DNA from: CAYWXK01 sp964462515
Lineage (GTDB): Bacteria > Planctomycetota > Phycisphaerae > Sedimentisphaerales > Anaerobacaceae
Direction of reading: 5' to 3'
DNA: 50,527 nt
Assembly: GCA_964462515.1 (NCBI GenBank)
Contig: CAYWXK010000029.1
Coordinates: 1-50,527 of the forward strand
Part shown: one piece after another, positions 1-7,092 of the stretch
Layout of the letters: every line of letters begins with the position of its first letter
Position numbering within the stretch: position 1 is the first letter of the stretch
Program-made: the position numbers and the translations under genes
The notes under the pieces: generated by a model
What the model was told of the DNA's origin: nothing
The model's database searches: none
The model's input: only the letters and a program-made list of their open reading frames with translations

Positions 1-751
1 CATTAAAAAATCCGCCGCCGTTGGTTCCCAATTCTTTGATGGCAACCTGTGAAGCTGCAGTCCCCAACGGTAAGACTTGAGTTGCAACCTGCTTTCCATC
101 GCTGCCGCTTATCGGCTGAACAAGCTCGATTACCTGAGTGGGCTTGAACGTCTGCACCACCCCCTGCGAGATAAGAATAACTGACAGAAGTATTGCTAAA
201 GGCAACAAAATATAGAGCGTGGAACGGACAAGGTCCACCCAGAAATTGCCAATATCATTTGCCTCGCGCCTTATAAATCCACGGATAAGCGCAATCAATA
301 TAGCGATACCTGTTGCAGCCGAAACAAAATTCTGAACGGTGAGGCCGAGCATCTGTGTTAAATAGCTCATAGTTGTCTCGCCGGCATAGCCCTGCCAATT
401 TGTATTCGTAGCGAAACTCGCCGCGGTGTTGAAGGCGGAATCCGGTGAAACCGCGGGCATACGCATAGGATTTAAAGGAAGAAAATGTTGGAATCGCTGG
501 AGAAGATAGACCGTTAAAAGACCAATAATATTGAAAGCCATCATGGCAAACGTATAGGCCTTCCATGTCATTCCTTCTTCCGGATTAATCCCGCATAAAC
601 GATAAATCCACTTTTCGAAGAAACCAAACCAATTGTTCAAACCAACTGGCTTGCCCTCAAAAACATGTGCCATATATGTTCCAAGGGGCTTGGCAAGAAG
701 AATCAAGACAGATAGAAACACAATACCTTGAACAATGTCATTTAAAGTCAT
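1..751 (-). CDS. kdpA: Potassium-transporting ATPase subunit A (KdpA), 3' end outside the window
   Basis: KdpA is the K+-selective membrane channel subunit of the Kdp P-type ATPase, which imports potassium with high affinity when it is scarce. Reading the minus strand from an ATG at 751, the translation opens MTLNDIVQGIVFLSVLILLA, a first membrane segment. The selectivity-filter segment SFATNTNWQGYAGE and the GTNGGGFFN motif near the window edge are both KdpA hallmarks. About 250 codons are visible of a family length near 550-600, so the gene is cut by the window and not broken. The ATG overlaps the TGA stop of the upstream kdpF-like ORF (ATGA), a sign of translational coupling. The operon sits behind the c-di-AMP riboswitch at 1105-1245. 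kdpB and kdpC should follow beyond coordinate 1. The identification is secure. Confidence 0.96.
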   Translation of the reverse strand, partial: MTLNDIVQGIVFLSVLILLAKPLGTYMAHVFEGKPVGLNNWFGFFEKWIYRLCGINPEEGMTWKAYTFAMMAFNIIGLLTVYLLQRFQHFLPLNPMRMPAVSPDSAFNTAASFATNTNWQGYAGETTMSYLTQMLGLTVQNFVSAATGIAILIALIRGFIRREANDIGNFWVDLVRSTLYILLPLAILLSVILISQGVVQTFKPTQVIELVQPISGSDGKQVATQVLPLGTAASQVAIKELGTNGGGFFN

Positions 752-837
752 GAGAACTTCTCAGGTTTAAGGAGCGCGACAAAAAGATAAATAAAAAGGA
801 GTAACGTAACTACACCGCCTATCCAATAAATAACCAT
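748..837 (-). CDS. kdpF: KdpF, small stabilising subunit of the Kdp potassium pump
   Basis: A 29-codon ORF directly upstream of kdpA, with its stop overlapping the kdpA start. The peptide begins MVIYWIGGVVTLLLFIYLF and ends ALLKPEKFS. One hydrophobic helix followed by a short 'ALL-x-PE-x-F' tail is the usual pattern of KdpF, a peptide of about 29 residues that stabilises the KdpABC complex in the membrane. A GGGAG stretch lies just upstream of the ATG. A slightly longer in-frame start (MGEIM) is possible, but spacing favours the ATG used here. Too short for normal ORF callers. Confidence 0.88.
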   Translation of the reverse strand: MVIYWIGGVVTLLLFIYLFVALLKPEKFS

Positions 838-848
838 AATTTCTCCCA

Positions 849-929
849 TCAGATTTTATCACAAAGATTTATAAACCCAACTGATAAACAAACAAGTCCT
901 AAAATTATTATTATAAATAAGAAATCCAT
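849..929 (-). CDS. 26-residue single-span membrane peptide at the head of the kdp operon
   Basis: An ORF of 26 codons ending 11 nt before kdpF. It starts MDFLFIIIILGLVCLSVGF and ends INLCDKI, so it is nearly all one transmembrane helix with a short polar C-terminal tail holding a cysteine and charged residues. A GGGAG sequence lies 8 nt upstream of the ATG. Its position between the riboswitch and kdpF suggests co-expression with the potassium pump. I do not know an assigned name or function. It could be an accessory Kdp peptide or a leader that couples translation to kdpF. The reading frame, the ribosome-binding site and the hydrophobic content support it; homologues were not searched. Confidence 0.55.
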   Translation of the reverse strand: MDFLFIIIILGLVCLSVGFINLCDKI

Positions 930-1049
930 AATACAAACTCCCTTGAGGTCTTCTATTCTCGCATGAGGAATAGCCACACCATTTCCATCGCATAGCCAAG
1001 AACTTGATAAGACGTGATTAAATTAGAACCGTTGCGTAAGTTCTTCATA

Positions 1050-1082
1050 GTCATCCTTTTCCCTTTCAGGGCAAAGGATGAC
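1050..1082 (-). other. Hairpin between the c-di-AMP aptamer and the kdp genes
   Basis: A strong inverted repeat: GTCATCCTTT pairs with AAAGGATGAC over 10 bp, with a second CCC/GGG stem above one mismatch. It lies downstream of the aptamer on the minus-strand transcript and is a candidate expression platform. No U-run follows it, so it is not a textbook intrinsic terminator. Its 3' arm contains AAGGA just before an ATG at 1048, so it could instead mask a ribosome-binding site. Confidence 0.45.
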
Positions 1083-1104
1083 GCAAAACCTCGCACGCGG
1101 GGGT

Positions 1105-1245
1105 GTTGCTCAGCCACTGCCCTTTCAAACGCCTACGAGGTTAGCTGACGGGCTCGGGTTTGAAAGTACCCTATCCTCGGGATGAGGAATGCGCCCCAAA
1201 TATCGGGTCCCCCGTACCCGCGCAATACGCGGGTCTCGGCTGCAA
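1105..1245 (-). ncRNA. c-di-AMP riboswitch (ydaO-yuaA type) controlling the kdp operon
   Basis: On the minus strand the aptamer landmarks appear in order: GGTACGGGGGACCC after a GC-rich stem, then GGGGCGCATTCCTCATCCCG, AGGGTACTTTCAAACCC, and CGTCAGCTAACCTCGTAGG followed by a GTTTGAAAG arm that pairs back with CTTTCAAAC. The GGGGACCC and CGTCAGCTAACCTCGTAGGCG strings are hallmarks of the ydaO-yuaA class, which binds cyclic di-AMP. A closing stem (CAGCC with GGCTG) fits ends near 1244 and 1108. The RNA starts shortly after a consensus promoter and precedes potassium-uptake genes. This fits the known role of c-di-AMP in lowering K+ uptake when K+ is plentiful. The covariance-model boundaries may differ by some bases. 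Confidence 0.9.
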
Positions 1246-1266
1246 TTTTTTATAATATTTATATTT

Positions 1267-1296
1267 ATTATATCTTTGCACACTAAACCATTTCAA
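1267..1296 (-). promoter_or_regulatory. Promoter of the kdp operon
   Basis: On the minus strand TTGAAA (1296-1291) is followed after 18 nt by TATAAT (1272-1267). The predicted start of transcription, near 1260, lies just ahead of the riboswitch aptamer, so the whole aptamer would be in the leader RNA. Confidence 0.7.
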
Positions 1297-1401
1297 GTAA
1301 ATCTTGGCTTAAGAAAGTCGATTAGATGCGGTTCTAAACTTATGCTCCATATAACTCTTTTGTAGCCGACCGGTTGCAATATAATAAGATTCGCTTATAC
1401 T

Positions 1402-1430
1402 TTGTTTTAGTAAAACGGATATGCTATATT
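1402..1430 (+). promoter_or_regulatory. Promoter of the Nudix gene
   Basis: TTGTTT (1402-1407), a 17-nt spacer and TATATT (1425-1430) precede the Nudix ATG at 1452 by about 20 nt. The short leader contains the ribosome-binding site GAGGTGA. It diverges from the kdp promoter, and the roughly 100 nt between the two promoters show nothing else I recognise. Confidence 0.55.
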
Positions 1431-1451
1431 CCATTGCATCCGAGGTGAACT

Positions 1452-1934
1452 ATGGACAAAAAAGGCAAATACGTTTATGAGTGGCCAAGGCCGATGGTCT
1501 CCGTTGATGCGGCTGTTTTTACGTTTTCTGGAAGAAAAGTCAAACTCTTGCTTATCAATCGTGGTAATGAGCCATTCAAGGGACAATGGGCGCTGCCGGG
1601 CGGATTTATTGGTATCGACGAGGAACTGGAGGATGCGGTAGCCAGAGAACTGAAAGAGGAGACAGGACTATCGAATGTGCCGTTGGAGCAACTGCACACC
1701 TTTGGCAATGTGGGCCGTGACCCGCGAGGCAGACAAATTACGATAGTATTCTTTGGCATTGCGACGAAGGAACAAACCAAAGCGAAGGCCGGCGATGATG
1801 CCGCAAAGGCAAGATGGTTTGATATAGAAATACTTCCGAAAAATATGGCATTCGACCACGATGAGGTGATTGCGTTTGCGATACGAAAATTGAAAAAGAA
1901 AAGGTCATATCAGCTTATAACAAGTAGTCCATAG
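1452..1934 (+). CDS. Nudix hydrolase
   Basis: A 160-residue protein with a complete Nudix box at residues 51-73 (G51, E57, R65-E66-L67, E69-E70, G72-L73), the Mg2+-binding catalytic helix of enzymes that split nucleoside diphosphates linked to another group. The flanking 'LLLINRGNEPFKGQWALPGGF' region resembles the ADP-ribose pyrophosphatase/NrtR-like branch, in which the substrate is often ADP-ribose or a related NAD breakdown product. That assignment is an inference; the family is certain. There is no C-terminal winged-helix domain, so it is not an NrtR-type repressor. It is a single-gene transcription unit with its own promoter and a GAGGTGA ribosome-binding site, and it converges on the minus-strand operon ending at 1979. 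Confidence 0.88.
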   Translation: MDKKGKYVYEWPRPMVSVDAAVFTFSGRKVKLLLINRGNEPFKGQWALPGGFIGIDEELEDAVARELKEETGLSNVPLEQLHTFGNVGRDPRGRQITIVFFGIATKEQTKAKAGDDAAKARWFDIEILPKNMAFDHDEVIAFAIRKLKKKRSYQLITSSP

Positions 1935-1943
1935 TTTGTCGTT

Positions 1944-1959
1944 TCCTGACAAGTCAGGA
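1944..1959. repeat. Short palindrome between converging genes
   Basis: TCCTGAC-AA-GTCAGGA forms a 7-bp stem between the Nudix gene and the convergent gene ending at 1979. It may serve as a weak bidirectional transcription stop, but no U-run follows on either strand. Confidence 0.3.
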
Positions 1960-1978
1960 TTCGTGGTCACCAAAGGCA

Positions 1979-3931
1979 TCAGCGTGTAGCGGAGGATTCC
2001 CTGAGTTGTTTGTTGAACATACGCAGTTGGGTTTCAATAGCATCGAGGACCCAATTGATATAGTGCAGCGTATGGACGGGGCGGTGATGACCTTCGTTCA
2101 TTAAACCTTCTTTTACAGTTCTAAGAAATTTATTTATGCTTTTAGGGCTGATTTCGGCAGGCTCCAAGGCCCATTTTTTCAAGGCTTCGTATTGCTCTTG
2201 TAATTTTTTGCTGCGTTTTAGCTGCTCTGCGGTCAAATAATCGCCCGGGTTGCAGGCCAATTGAAGACCTTTCAAACATAGAATCAGCGGCTCATAGTTG
2301 GCTCTTTTTTCGAGGCGGATAAATTTATACTGCTGGACGTTTGTGGTTGCCTGCGCGGGAGGTTTATCTGCGACTTCGTCTTTGCCAAGATACCATCTGC
2401 GTTTGCTTGTTCTGGCAAAGACAAGCTCCTCGCCGACGCCGACTTGAGTTATTTCATTATAACCCATTCTTGAAATCCACAGTTTGCCGTTGTCCTTAAC
2501 TTCCGGGCCGCCGCCAAGTGCAAGCAGGCACTTGACGAAATCGAGAGGCAGGATTTTCTGGTTGCCGATTTGAGATTTACGAAGCTGGAAAGAGATGTGC
2601 AAACTGTGAGTCCGGACATCGTAAAAATTCGCAAGCTCATTTATCAACTGACTAAGCACCCAGGGGTCGGCGGTTGCCGGGCGGGATAGTTCGCCGGCGA
2701 TGTTTAATCTGCCGGGTGCAAGTTCCAGAAACCCCTGGCGTCGAGGCTCGTCGGTTGAGCCGGTGTGGTCGTCAATATATCCGCCGAGCTTCCAGGATAG
2801 AACGTCGAGATGAAAATCATAAAAGTATCTGAAACAGTCGTAGGCCGGGTCGAAAGCCTTTTTGACGCTTCTTAACGGCTCAACAGCAGCAGGGCCGAGG
2901 TTACTTAATTCAAGCTCAATTCCGAGGGGGACAAGACCTGACTGAAGATTGGAGCGAATGCGGTTTAGTTGTGCCTCAACGACGCGAGCATCGAAGAGAC
3001 TTTTTGCTGCACCGATGGCGTATTTAACGTAGTCAATGAGGTCGTATTTTTGGCAGGGCATTGTTTGCAGACACTTTTTGATGATTAAATCGACTGCTGT
3101 GCTATTGGAATTTATTATCTGAAGAGAGGCGAGCAGACTAATGGTGCGGGCAAAATATCTTTCTGAGGTGCGAATACGCTCCAGCTCGAAACGGTATTTT
3201 GATTGAAGCTGCTCATCAAGCTGATTAAGCAGGACCTGTTTTATGACCATAATCAGGTAATTATTAATGAAGGTTTTTGCCAGCGGGTCGTCATAAAGGT
3301 GCTTTATGGTCGGGCGAGGGCGGTCAAGCTCGTGCTCGAGATAGTAATCGCTAACTACATCGCTGCGATAATGGCTAATAATGAGGTCACGTTCGGTAGT
3401 AGCCAGCAGCTCTCTTTCAGCCTGGCGTTCCAATTCGGCGTCAATTGTTCGTTCACCAGGTCGGGTATGCTTTTTTATGAATTTGGCGATGCGTTTTCGC
3501 AGCCAGAGTTCGTGTATAAGGTTGACGTGGAATCTGTCGCCGAAGTGTTTTTTCATTAACTCATGACTTGTCAGGTAGGCCTGCGCCTGGACGGGGCCGG
3601 ATGCGGTATTGACTCGGACGGTTTCTCGCTGGTAGCGTTTGCCTTCGTATTTATCGATTTCATCCATTGCAGACAGCGGGACATCGTGAATGACAAGGCC
3701 TTCGATTCTTGAAGATAGAGCAGGGACGGCATAGAAATAGACATTGTCCGGGCTGACCGGACGATGATGCGGGAGAAAAGCAGGTTCAGCAAAAAGGACC
3801 TTATCATCAAGCTTAGAAGTTTTTTTTGTGAAACTAAAGCCACAGACAGACTTGAATATATTGGGGTCGCGCAGCGAGCCATAAATGAAGAGATTGAGTT
3901 TCTTTTCTTTCTTTTCCTTGGTGTTCACCAT
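1979..3931 (-). CDS. Gamma-glutamylcyclotransferase-like / amidoligase-like fusion protein
   Basis: A 650-residue two-part protein. Residues about 12-115 resemble the GGCT/AIG2 fold: 'LFIYGSLRDPNIF' is the substrate-binding YGSL loop, and 'EGLVIHDV...IDKYEG..Y.RE' is the typical later part with an acidic residue. GGCT enzymes release 5-oxoproline from gamma-glutamyl amides. A central helical region follows. From about residue 340 the protein shows 'GIELELSN', 'FLELAPGR', 'GELSRPATADPW' and 'HSLHISF', which resemble the ElE and H-x-H signatures of Amidoligase_2 (glutamine-synthetase-like fold), enzymes that form amide bonds. GGCT and amidoligase genes are known to co-occur, so a fusion is plausible: one half makes and the other trims a gamma-glutamyl-type bond. 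The amidoligase call is by motif only. It is the last gene of an operon, 34 nt after the glycosyltransferase, with no clear ribosome-binding site. Confidence 0.6.
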   Translation of the reverse strand: MVNTKEKKEKKLNLFIYGSLRDPNIFKSVCGFSFTKKTSKLDDKVLFAEPAFLPHHRPVSPDNVYFYAVPALSSRIEGLVIHDVPLSAMDEIDKYEGKRYQRETVRVNTASGPVQAQAYLTSHELMKKHFGDRFHVNLIHELWLRKRIAKFIKKHTRPGERTIDAELERQAERELLATTERDLIISHYRSDVVSDYYLEHELDRPRPTIKHLYDDPLAKTFINNYLIMVIKQVLLNQLDEQLQSKYRFELERIRTSERYFARTISLLASLQIINSNSTAVDLIIKKCLQTMPCQKYDLIDYVKYAIGAAKSLFDARVVEAQLNRIRSNLQSGLVPLGIELELSNLGPAAVEPLRSVKKAFDPAYDCFRYFYDFHLDVLSWKLGGYIDDHTGSTDEPRRQGFLELAPGRLNIAGELSRPATADPWVLSQLINELANFYDVRTHSLHISFQLRKSQIGNQKILPLDFVKCLLALGGGPEVKDNGKLWISRMGYNEITQVGVGEELVFARTSKRRWYLGKDEVADKPPAQATTNVQQYKFIRLEKRANYEPLILCLKGLQLACNPGDYLTAEQLKRSKKLQEQYEALKKWALEPAEISPKSINKFLRTVKEGLMNEGHHRPVHTLHYINWVLDAIETQLRMFNKQLRESSATR

Positions 3932-3965
3932 TGTATTTTCGGCATTTTGTGCCGAGTCTCGTCAA

Positions 3966-4679
3966 TTAGTCGCCGCTTAATATCCGGCGCCTAAGCCTAA
4001 TCAATTCTTTGAATGCACGCAAGATTACGCGCAGATTTGCACCGGTTTGAGCACCTGCTGTTCGCGGGTAATGATGCACACCTTTTTGAGTCAGCGAGTA
4101 ACCTTTGCGTAAAGCACGAGCCAGGATTTCGGCGCTAATCAAAGCACCAGAGCTTGACAATTTGATATTATCAAAAATTTCCCTTTTGTATAGTTTGAAA
4201 GCACAGTCGATGTCTCGAACTTTCATATCAAATAGTAAGCAAACCAGCTTTGTCCAGCACCAGCCGTTGATTTTTCGTATGAGATTATCCTGACGGTTGA
4301 TTCGGTAACCACAAACAATATCGTATTGCTTTATCAATGGCAGCAATAATGGCATCTCATTTATATCGAATTGCCCATCGCCATCGGTATAAAAGACAAG
4401 TTTTTTTGTTGCGGCTTTGAGACCTGATTGCAAGGCTGCCCCGTAGCCGAGGTTCTCAGGGTGATGGACTACTTTTACATTTTTATTCTGTTTTGTGATT
4501 TGGTCAGCAATCTGGCCGGTTTTGTCGGTGCTGCTATCATTAACAATAATTACTTCAAAGTCGGCATCGAGTTTCTCGAGAACATCAAGTGACTGCTGGA
4601 CGGTTCGGGCGATATTATCTTGTTCATTATAACAGGGGAAAAAAACACTGATAGAAACAGGTGTTTTATCGTTTGCCAC
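3966..4679 (-). CDS. Family 2 glycosyltransferase (dolichol/undecaprenyl-phosphate mannosyltransferase-like)
   Basis: About 237 residues with the GT-A core of family GT2. 'VFFPCYNEQDNI' at the N-terminus and 'VNDSSTDKT' bind the nucleotide sugar, 'YTDGDGQFD' is the DxD-containing metal site, and 'DIDCAFKLYKREI' is the acceptor-side motif of the DPM1/UPP-glycosyltransferase group. There are no membrane helices, so the enzyme is probably soluble or membrane-associated. It would attach a sugar to a polyprenyl phosphate, which could supply the GT-C-like membrane protein encoded just upstream. Start choice: a GTG at 4679 is used, because a GGTGG ribosome-binding site precedes it and it lies 4 nt after the upstream stop. 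An ATG at 4727 would overlap that gene by about 43 nt. Confidence 0.88.
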   Translation of the reverse strand: MANDKTPVSISVFFPCYNEQDNIARTVQQSLDVLEKLDADFEVIIVNDSSTDKTGQIADQITKQNKNVKVVHHPENLGYGAALQSGLKAATKKLVFYTDGDGQFDINEMPLLLPLIKQYDIVCGYRINRQDNLIRKINGWCWTKLVCLLFDMKVRDIDCAFKLYKREIFDNIKLSSSGALISAEILARALRKGYSLTQKGVHHYPRTAGAQTGANLRVILRAFKELIRLRRRILSGD

Positions 4680-4683
4680 TTTC

Positions 4684-7092
4684 TTACCACCTTTGCTTGT
4701 CAGAGAGCCTGATGCGTTCAGCTTCACAGTCTATTCTTTGGGCAGTATAAAAGTTTTTCTCTGCCGGGGCGACTTGTTCCAGATGGAGACAGGCTAAACG
4801 TATAGCTTCGACTCTAAGGCGATAGCCATGCTGTTTGGCATAAAGATTCTTGTTTTTCGCGAAGTCATCAACGACCTCTTTACAAAAATCATTGACTTGG
4901 AGTTTTAGCTCAGGGATTCTGGCGGCAATAAACAATATTTCAATCATTGGAGCCGGCGAAGGATTTATCTGGTAGGCTCTGATGGCACAATCAAGTCCGT
5001 GTTGTTTTGTTGGCGTCCCCTTACCAAACAAAAGCAAGTTATGAGCGATAGCAAGATTCTTACAGAACTCATCCGGGTAAATAGTCTTTTCACTGAATAT
5101 GCCATCATAGAGAGCTTTACCCTGGGGGGTTGTTATGTCAACAAATAGTTTGTCTTTGTTATTGAGTAAGACAACGGGCCAGTTGGGATTATGTTCAAGA
5201 CCTCTTACAAAAGGCGTATCAAATTGAGCTGCCGGCATTAAAACGACCCATACGTTGTGGCTTTTTAGCTGTTTGTCAATCCACTCACCGATGTCTCTAT
5301 AATCGTCGAAGGTTAATTTAATTTCTTGTCCCATGGCCCTGGCTCTCTCGTGGGCAATCTGGACGGTTGGTCCTCCGAACATAATCTCTGTCCAGCGGTT
5401 AAAGGCAGGGACGTTGTAGGCGGCCTGTGCTCGGCCATCCATAAACAATTTCAAAGGCGCCTGACCCGTATTCAGGTCCGGCTCCTGGCCCCAGGCGATG
5501 AAGCCGCCTTCGGTCCAGTAATTAAACATATTACCTTTGAGGTTGTTGTCTTTAATGAACTTACAGGCGCAAAATGGCTTGGCATCGGAGGCAGTCAGCC
5601 GCATAAAGATAGAGGTTAAGTTTGGGTCGGCAGGCCAGGGGTCGAGATAGATGCGTTTGAATTTAAGCCCCCACCATATACCAAAGAACAGGACTGCACC
5701 GACGCCGACGTAGGCAAAGGATGCCCGAAGGCCGGGTGACATTGATGAGACGGTGAGGCGGTTGTACTTGCGGAAGTTTTGCATTGCGGAAACGGTGCGG
5801 ACTATTTGGTCAATGAACATTGCCAAGATTGGACAGGCTGCTATGGCTGCAATCGGTATAAATCTGCGGGAACGAATGGCCATATATATAGTGAGGGCGG
5901 CGATGAACATTAACGGTAAATCGATTTTGGGCCATTGGTACTCGTCCGGCGTAGCTATTTTTCGTTTACGATATTGGTTGACCGAGCGAGAAGCCAATAT
6001 CGGGACAATAATCCAGGCGGCGAGGAGCAACCAGGCGATAATATACATTACCAGAAAAGGCACGGCGGTGCCAACGGGATTATCCCAGGCGAAGGCGGGG
6101 TGCCATTCGTGGACGTCACGCCATCTTTCGGCGTGCTTGCTGACGCTGATTTCAAACGTGTGAGTCAGGTTTGTCAAATGAAAAGGATTGAACAAAACCA
6201 TTGCTAAAAAGGCGACAAAACCAGCGGCAATTGTGTGATAGACACCTTTCAGCTTAATAGTGACAAATCTTTTTTTGGAGATGCTTGTTAGAAGATGCAA
6301 GGCAACAAAAGGAACCAACATTATGAATATGTAAATGTAGCCGCCGTGGATATTGCACCAGAAGACCGTCAGGGGGACGATGAGCCAGATGAACAGTATG
6401 TTTCGATATGCGGCGAGGACGAGGATTAGCAAAAAGACGGCGACAAGCAGATTGGAAAAGCCCTGGGGACGAACGTCGAGGAATGAGCGACCGATGAATA
6501 ATGCGAAGCAGGCGAAAACGGCTGACAAAGCACGATTGGCACCTAAAATAACGGCTGTGTAATAGACGCATATCACGGTAAGTATGTAAATGGCAAATTT
6601 CCAATAGACCAGAGCATTGGAAGTGAAGTTGAGGCCGTCTGCGTAGGAGGATTTTGGCACCAATAGATAAAAGATGACGTGCGTCAGCCAGTTTTGGTTG
6701 ACCCAGCCTGTGGGATGCCACCGCTTGACTGTTTCAAGGCCGACCTTATCGGTTATCCATTGCGCCCATTTTGGCCAGGTCTTGATTTCTTCCGGCGTAG
6801 GTCCGGCTTTGTGTGAGTTGGCGCTGAAGGGTTCAACGGTATTGACACCGTGGTTGACAAAGTGTCTGCCGCAGGCCATAGCGACCCAGGTATCGCCGGC
6901 GGCGACCATATGCGTGCAGGCGTGAAGGGCAAAGATGAGCATTCCGACCCAGGCGATAATTATTGGCCAGCCAGAAAGAGCGCCTCGCTTGCGGGGCATT
7001 AACGGCTGTGCAGGTGGTTCAGATGTAGCCGGGTCCTTCAGCTTCAAAGTAGAGAGGTCGTGACGTTTTTTGTTCTTTATTGGCTGAGCCAT
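4684..7092 (-). CDS. Large multi-span membrane protein, GT-C glycosyltransferase-like
   Basis: 802 residues with about ten or more hydrophobic segments in the first 480 residues, then a soluble C-terminal part. After the first span comes a long outside loop with 'GDTWVAMACGRHFVNHG' and 'NQNWLTHVIFY'. An acidic residue in the first loop followed by a 'W..H' segment is the layout of polyprenyl-phosphate-sugar-dependent GT-C transferases, but there is no decisive motif and it may be only a relative. The C-terminal region contains 'NYWTEGGFIAWG', 'LFMDGRAQAAYN' and a helical, TPR-like end. The start overlaps the end of the aminotransferase gene by 16 nt, and the GT2 gene begins 4 nt after the stop, so the three are tightly linked. 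A role in sugar transfer at the envelope is an inference from its partner. Confidence 0.6.
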   Translation of the reverse strand: MAQPIKNKKRHDLSTLKLKDPATSEPPAQPLMPRKRGALSGWPIIIAWVGMLIFALHACTHMVAAGDTWVAMACGRHFVNHGVNTVEPFSANSHKAGPTPEEIKTWPKWAQWITDKVGLETVKRWHPTGWVNQNWLTHVIFYLLVPKSSYADGLNFTSNALVYWKFAIYILTVICVYYTAVILGANRALSAVFACFALFIGRSFLDVRPQGFSNLLVAVFLLILVLAAYRNILFIWLIVPLTVFWCNIHGGYIYIFIMLVPFVALHLLTSISKKRFVTIKLKGVYHTIAAGFVAFLAMVLFNPFHLTNLTHTFEISVSKHAERWRDVHEWHPAFAWDNPVGTAVPFLVMYIIAWLLLAAWIIVPILASRSVNQYRKRKIATPDEYQWPKIDLPLMFIAALTIYMAIRSRRFIPIAAIAACPILAMFIDQIVRTVSAMQNFRKYNRLTVSSMSPGLRASFAYVGVGAVLFFGIWWGLKFKRIYLDPWPADPNLTSIFMRLTASDAKPFCACKFIKDNNLKGNMFNYWTEGGFIAWGQEPDLNTGQAPLKLFMDGRAQAAYNVPAFNRWTEIMFGGPTVQIAHERARAMGQEIKLTFDDYRDIGEWIDKQLKSHNVWVVLMPAAQFDTPFVRGLEHNPNWPVVLLNNKDKLFVDITTPQGKALYDGIFSEKTIYPDEFCKNLAIAHNLLLFGKGTPTKQHGLDCAIRAYQINPSPAPMIEILFIAARIPELKLQVNDFCKEVVDDFAKNKNLYAKQHGYRLRVEAIRLACLHLEQVAPAEKNFYTAQRIDCEAERIRLSDKQRW

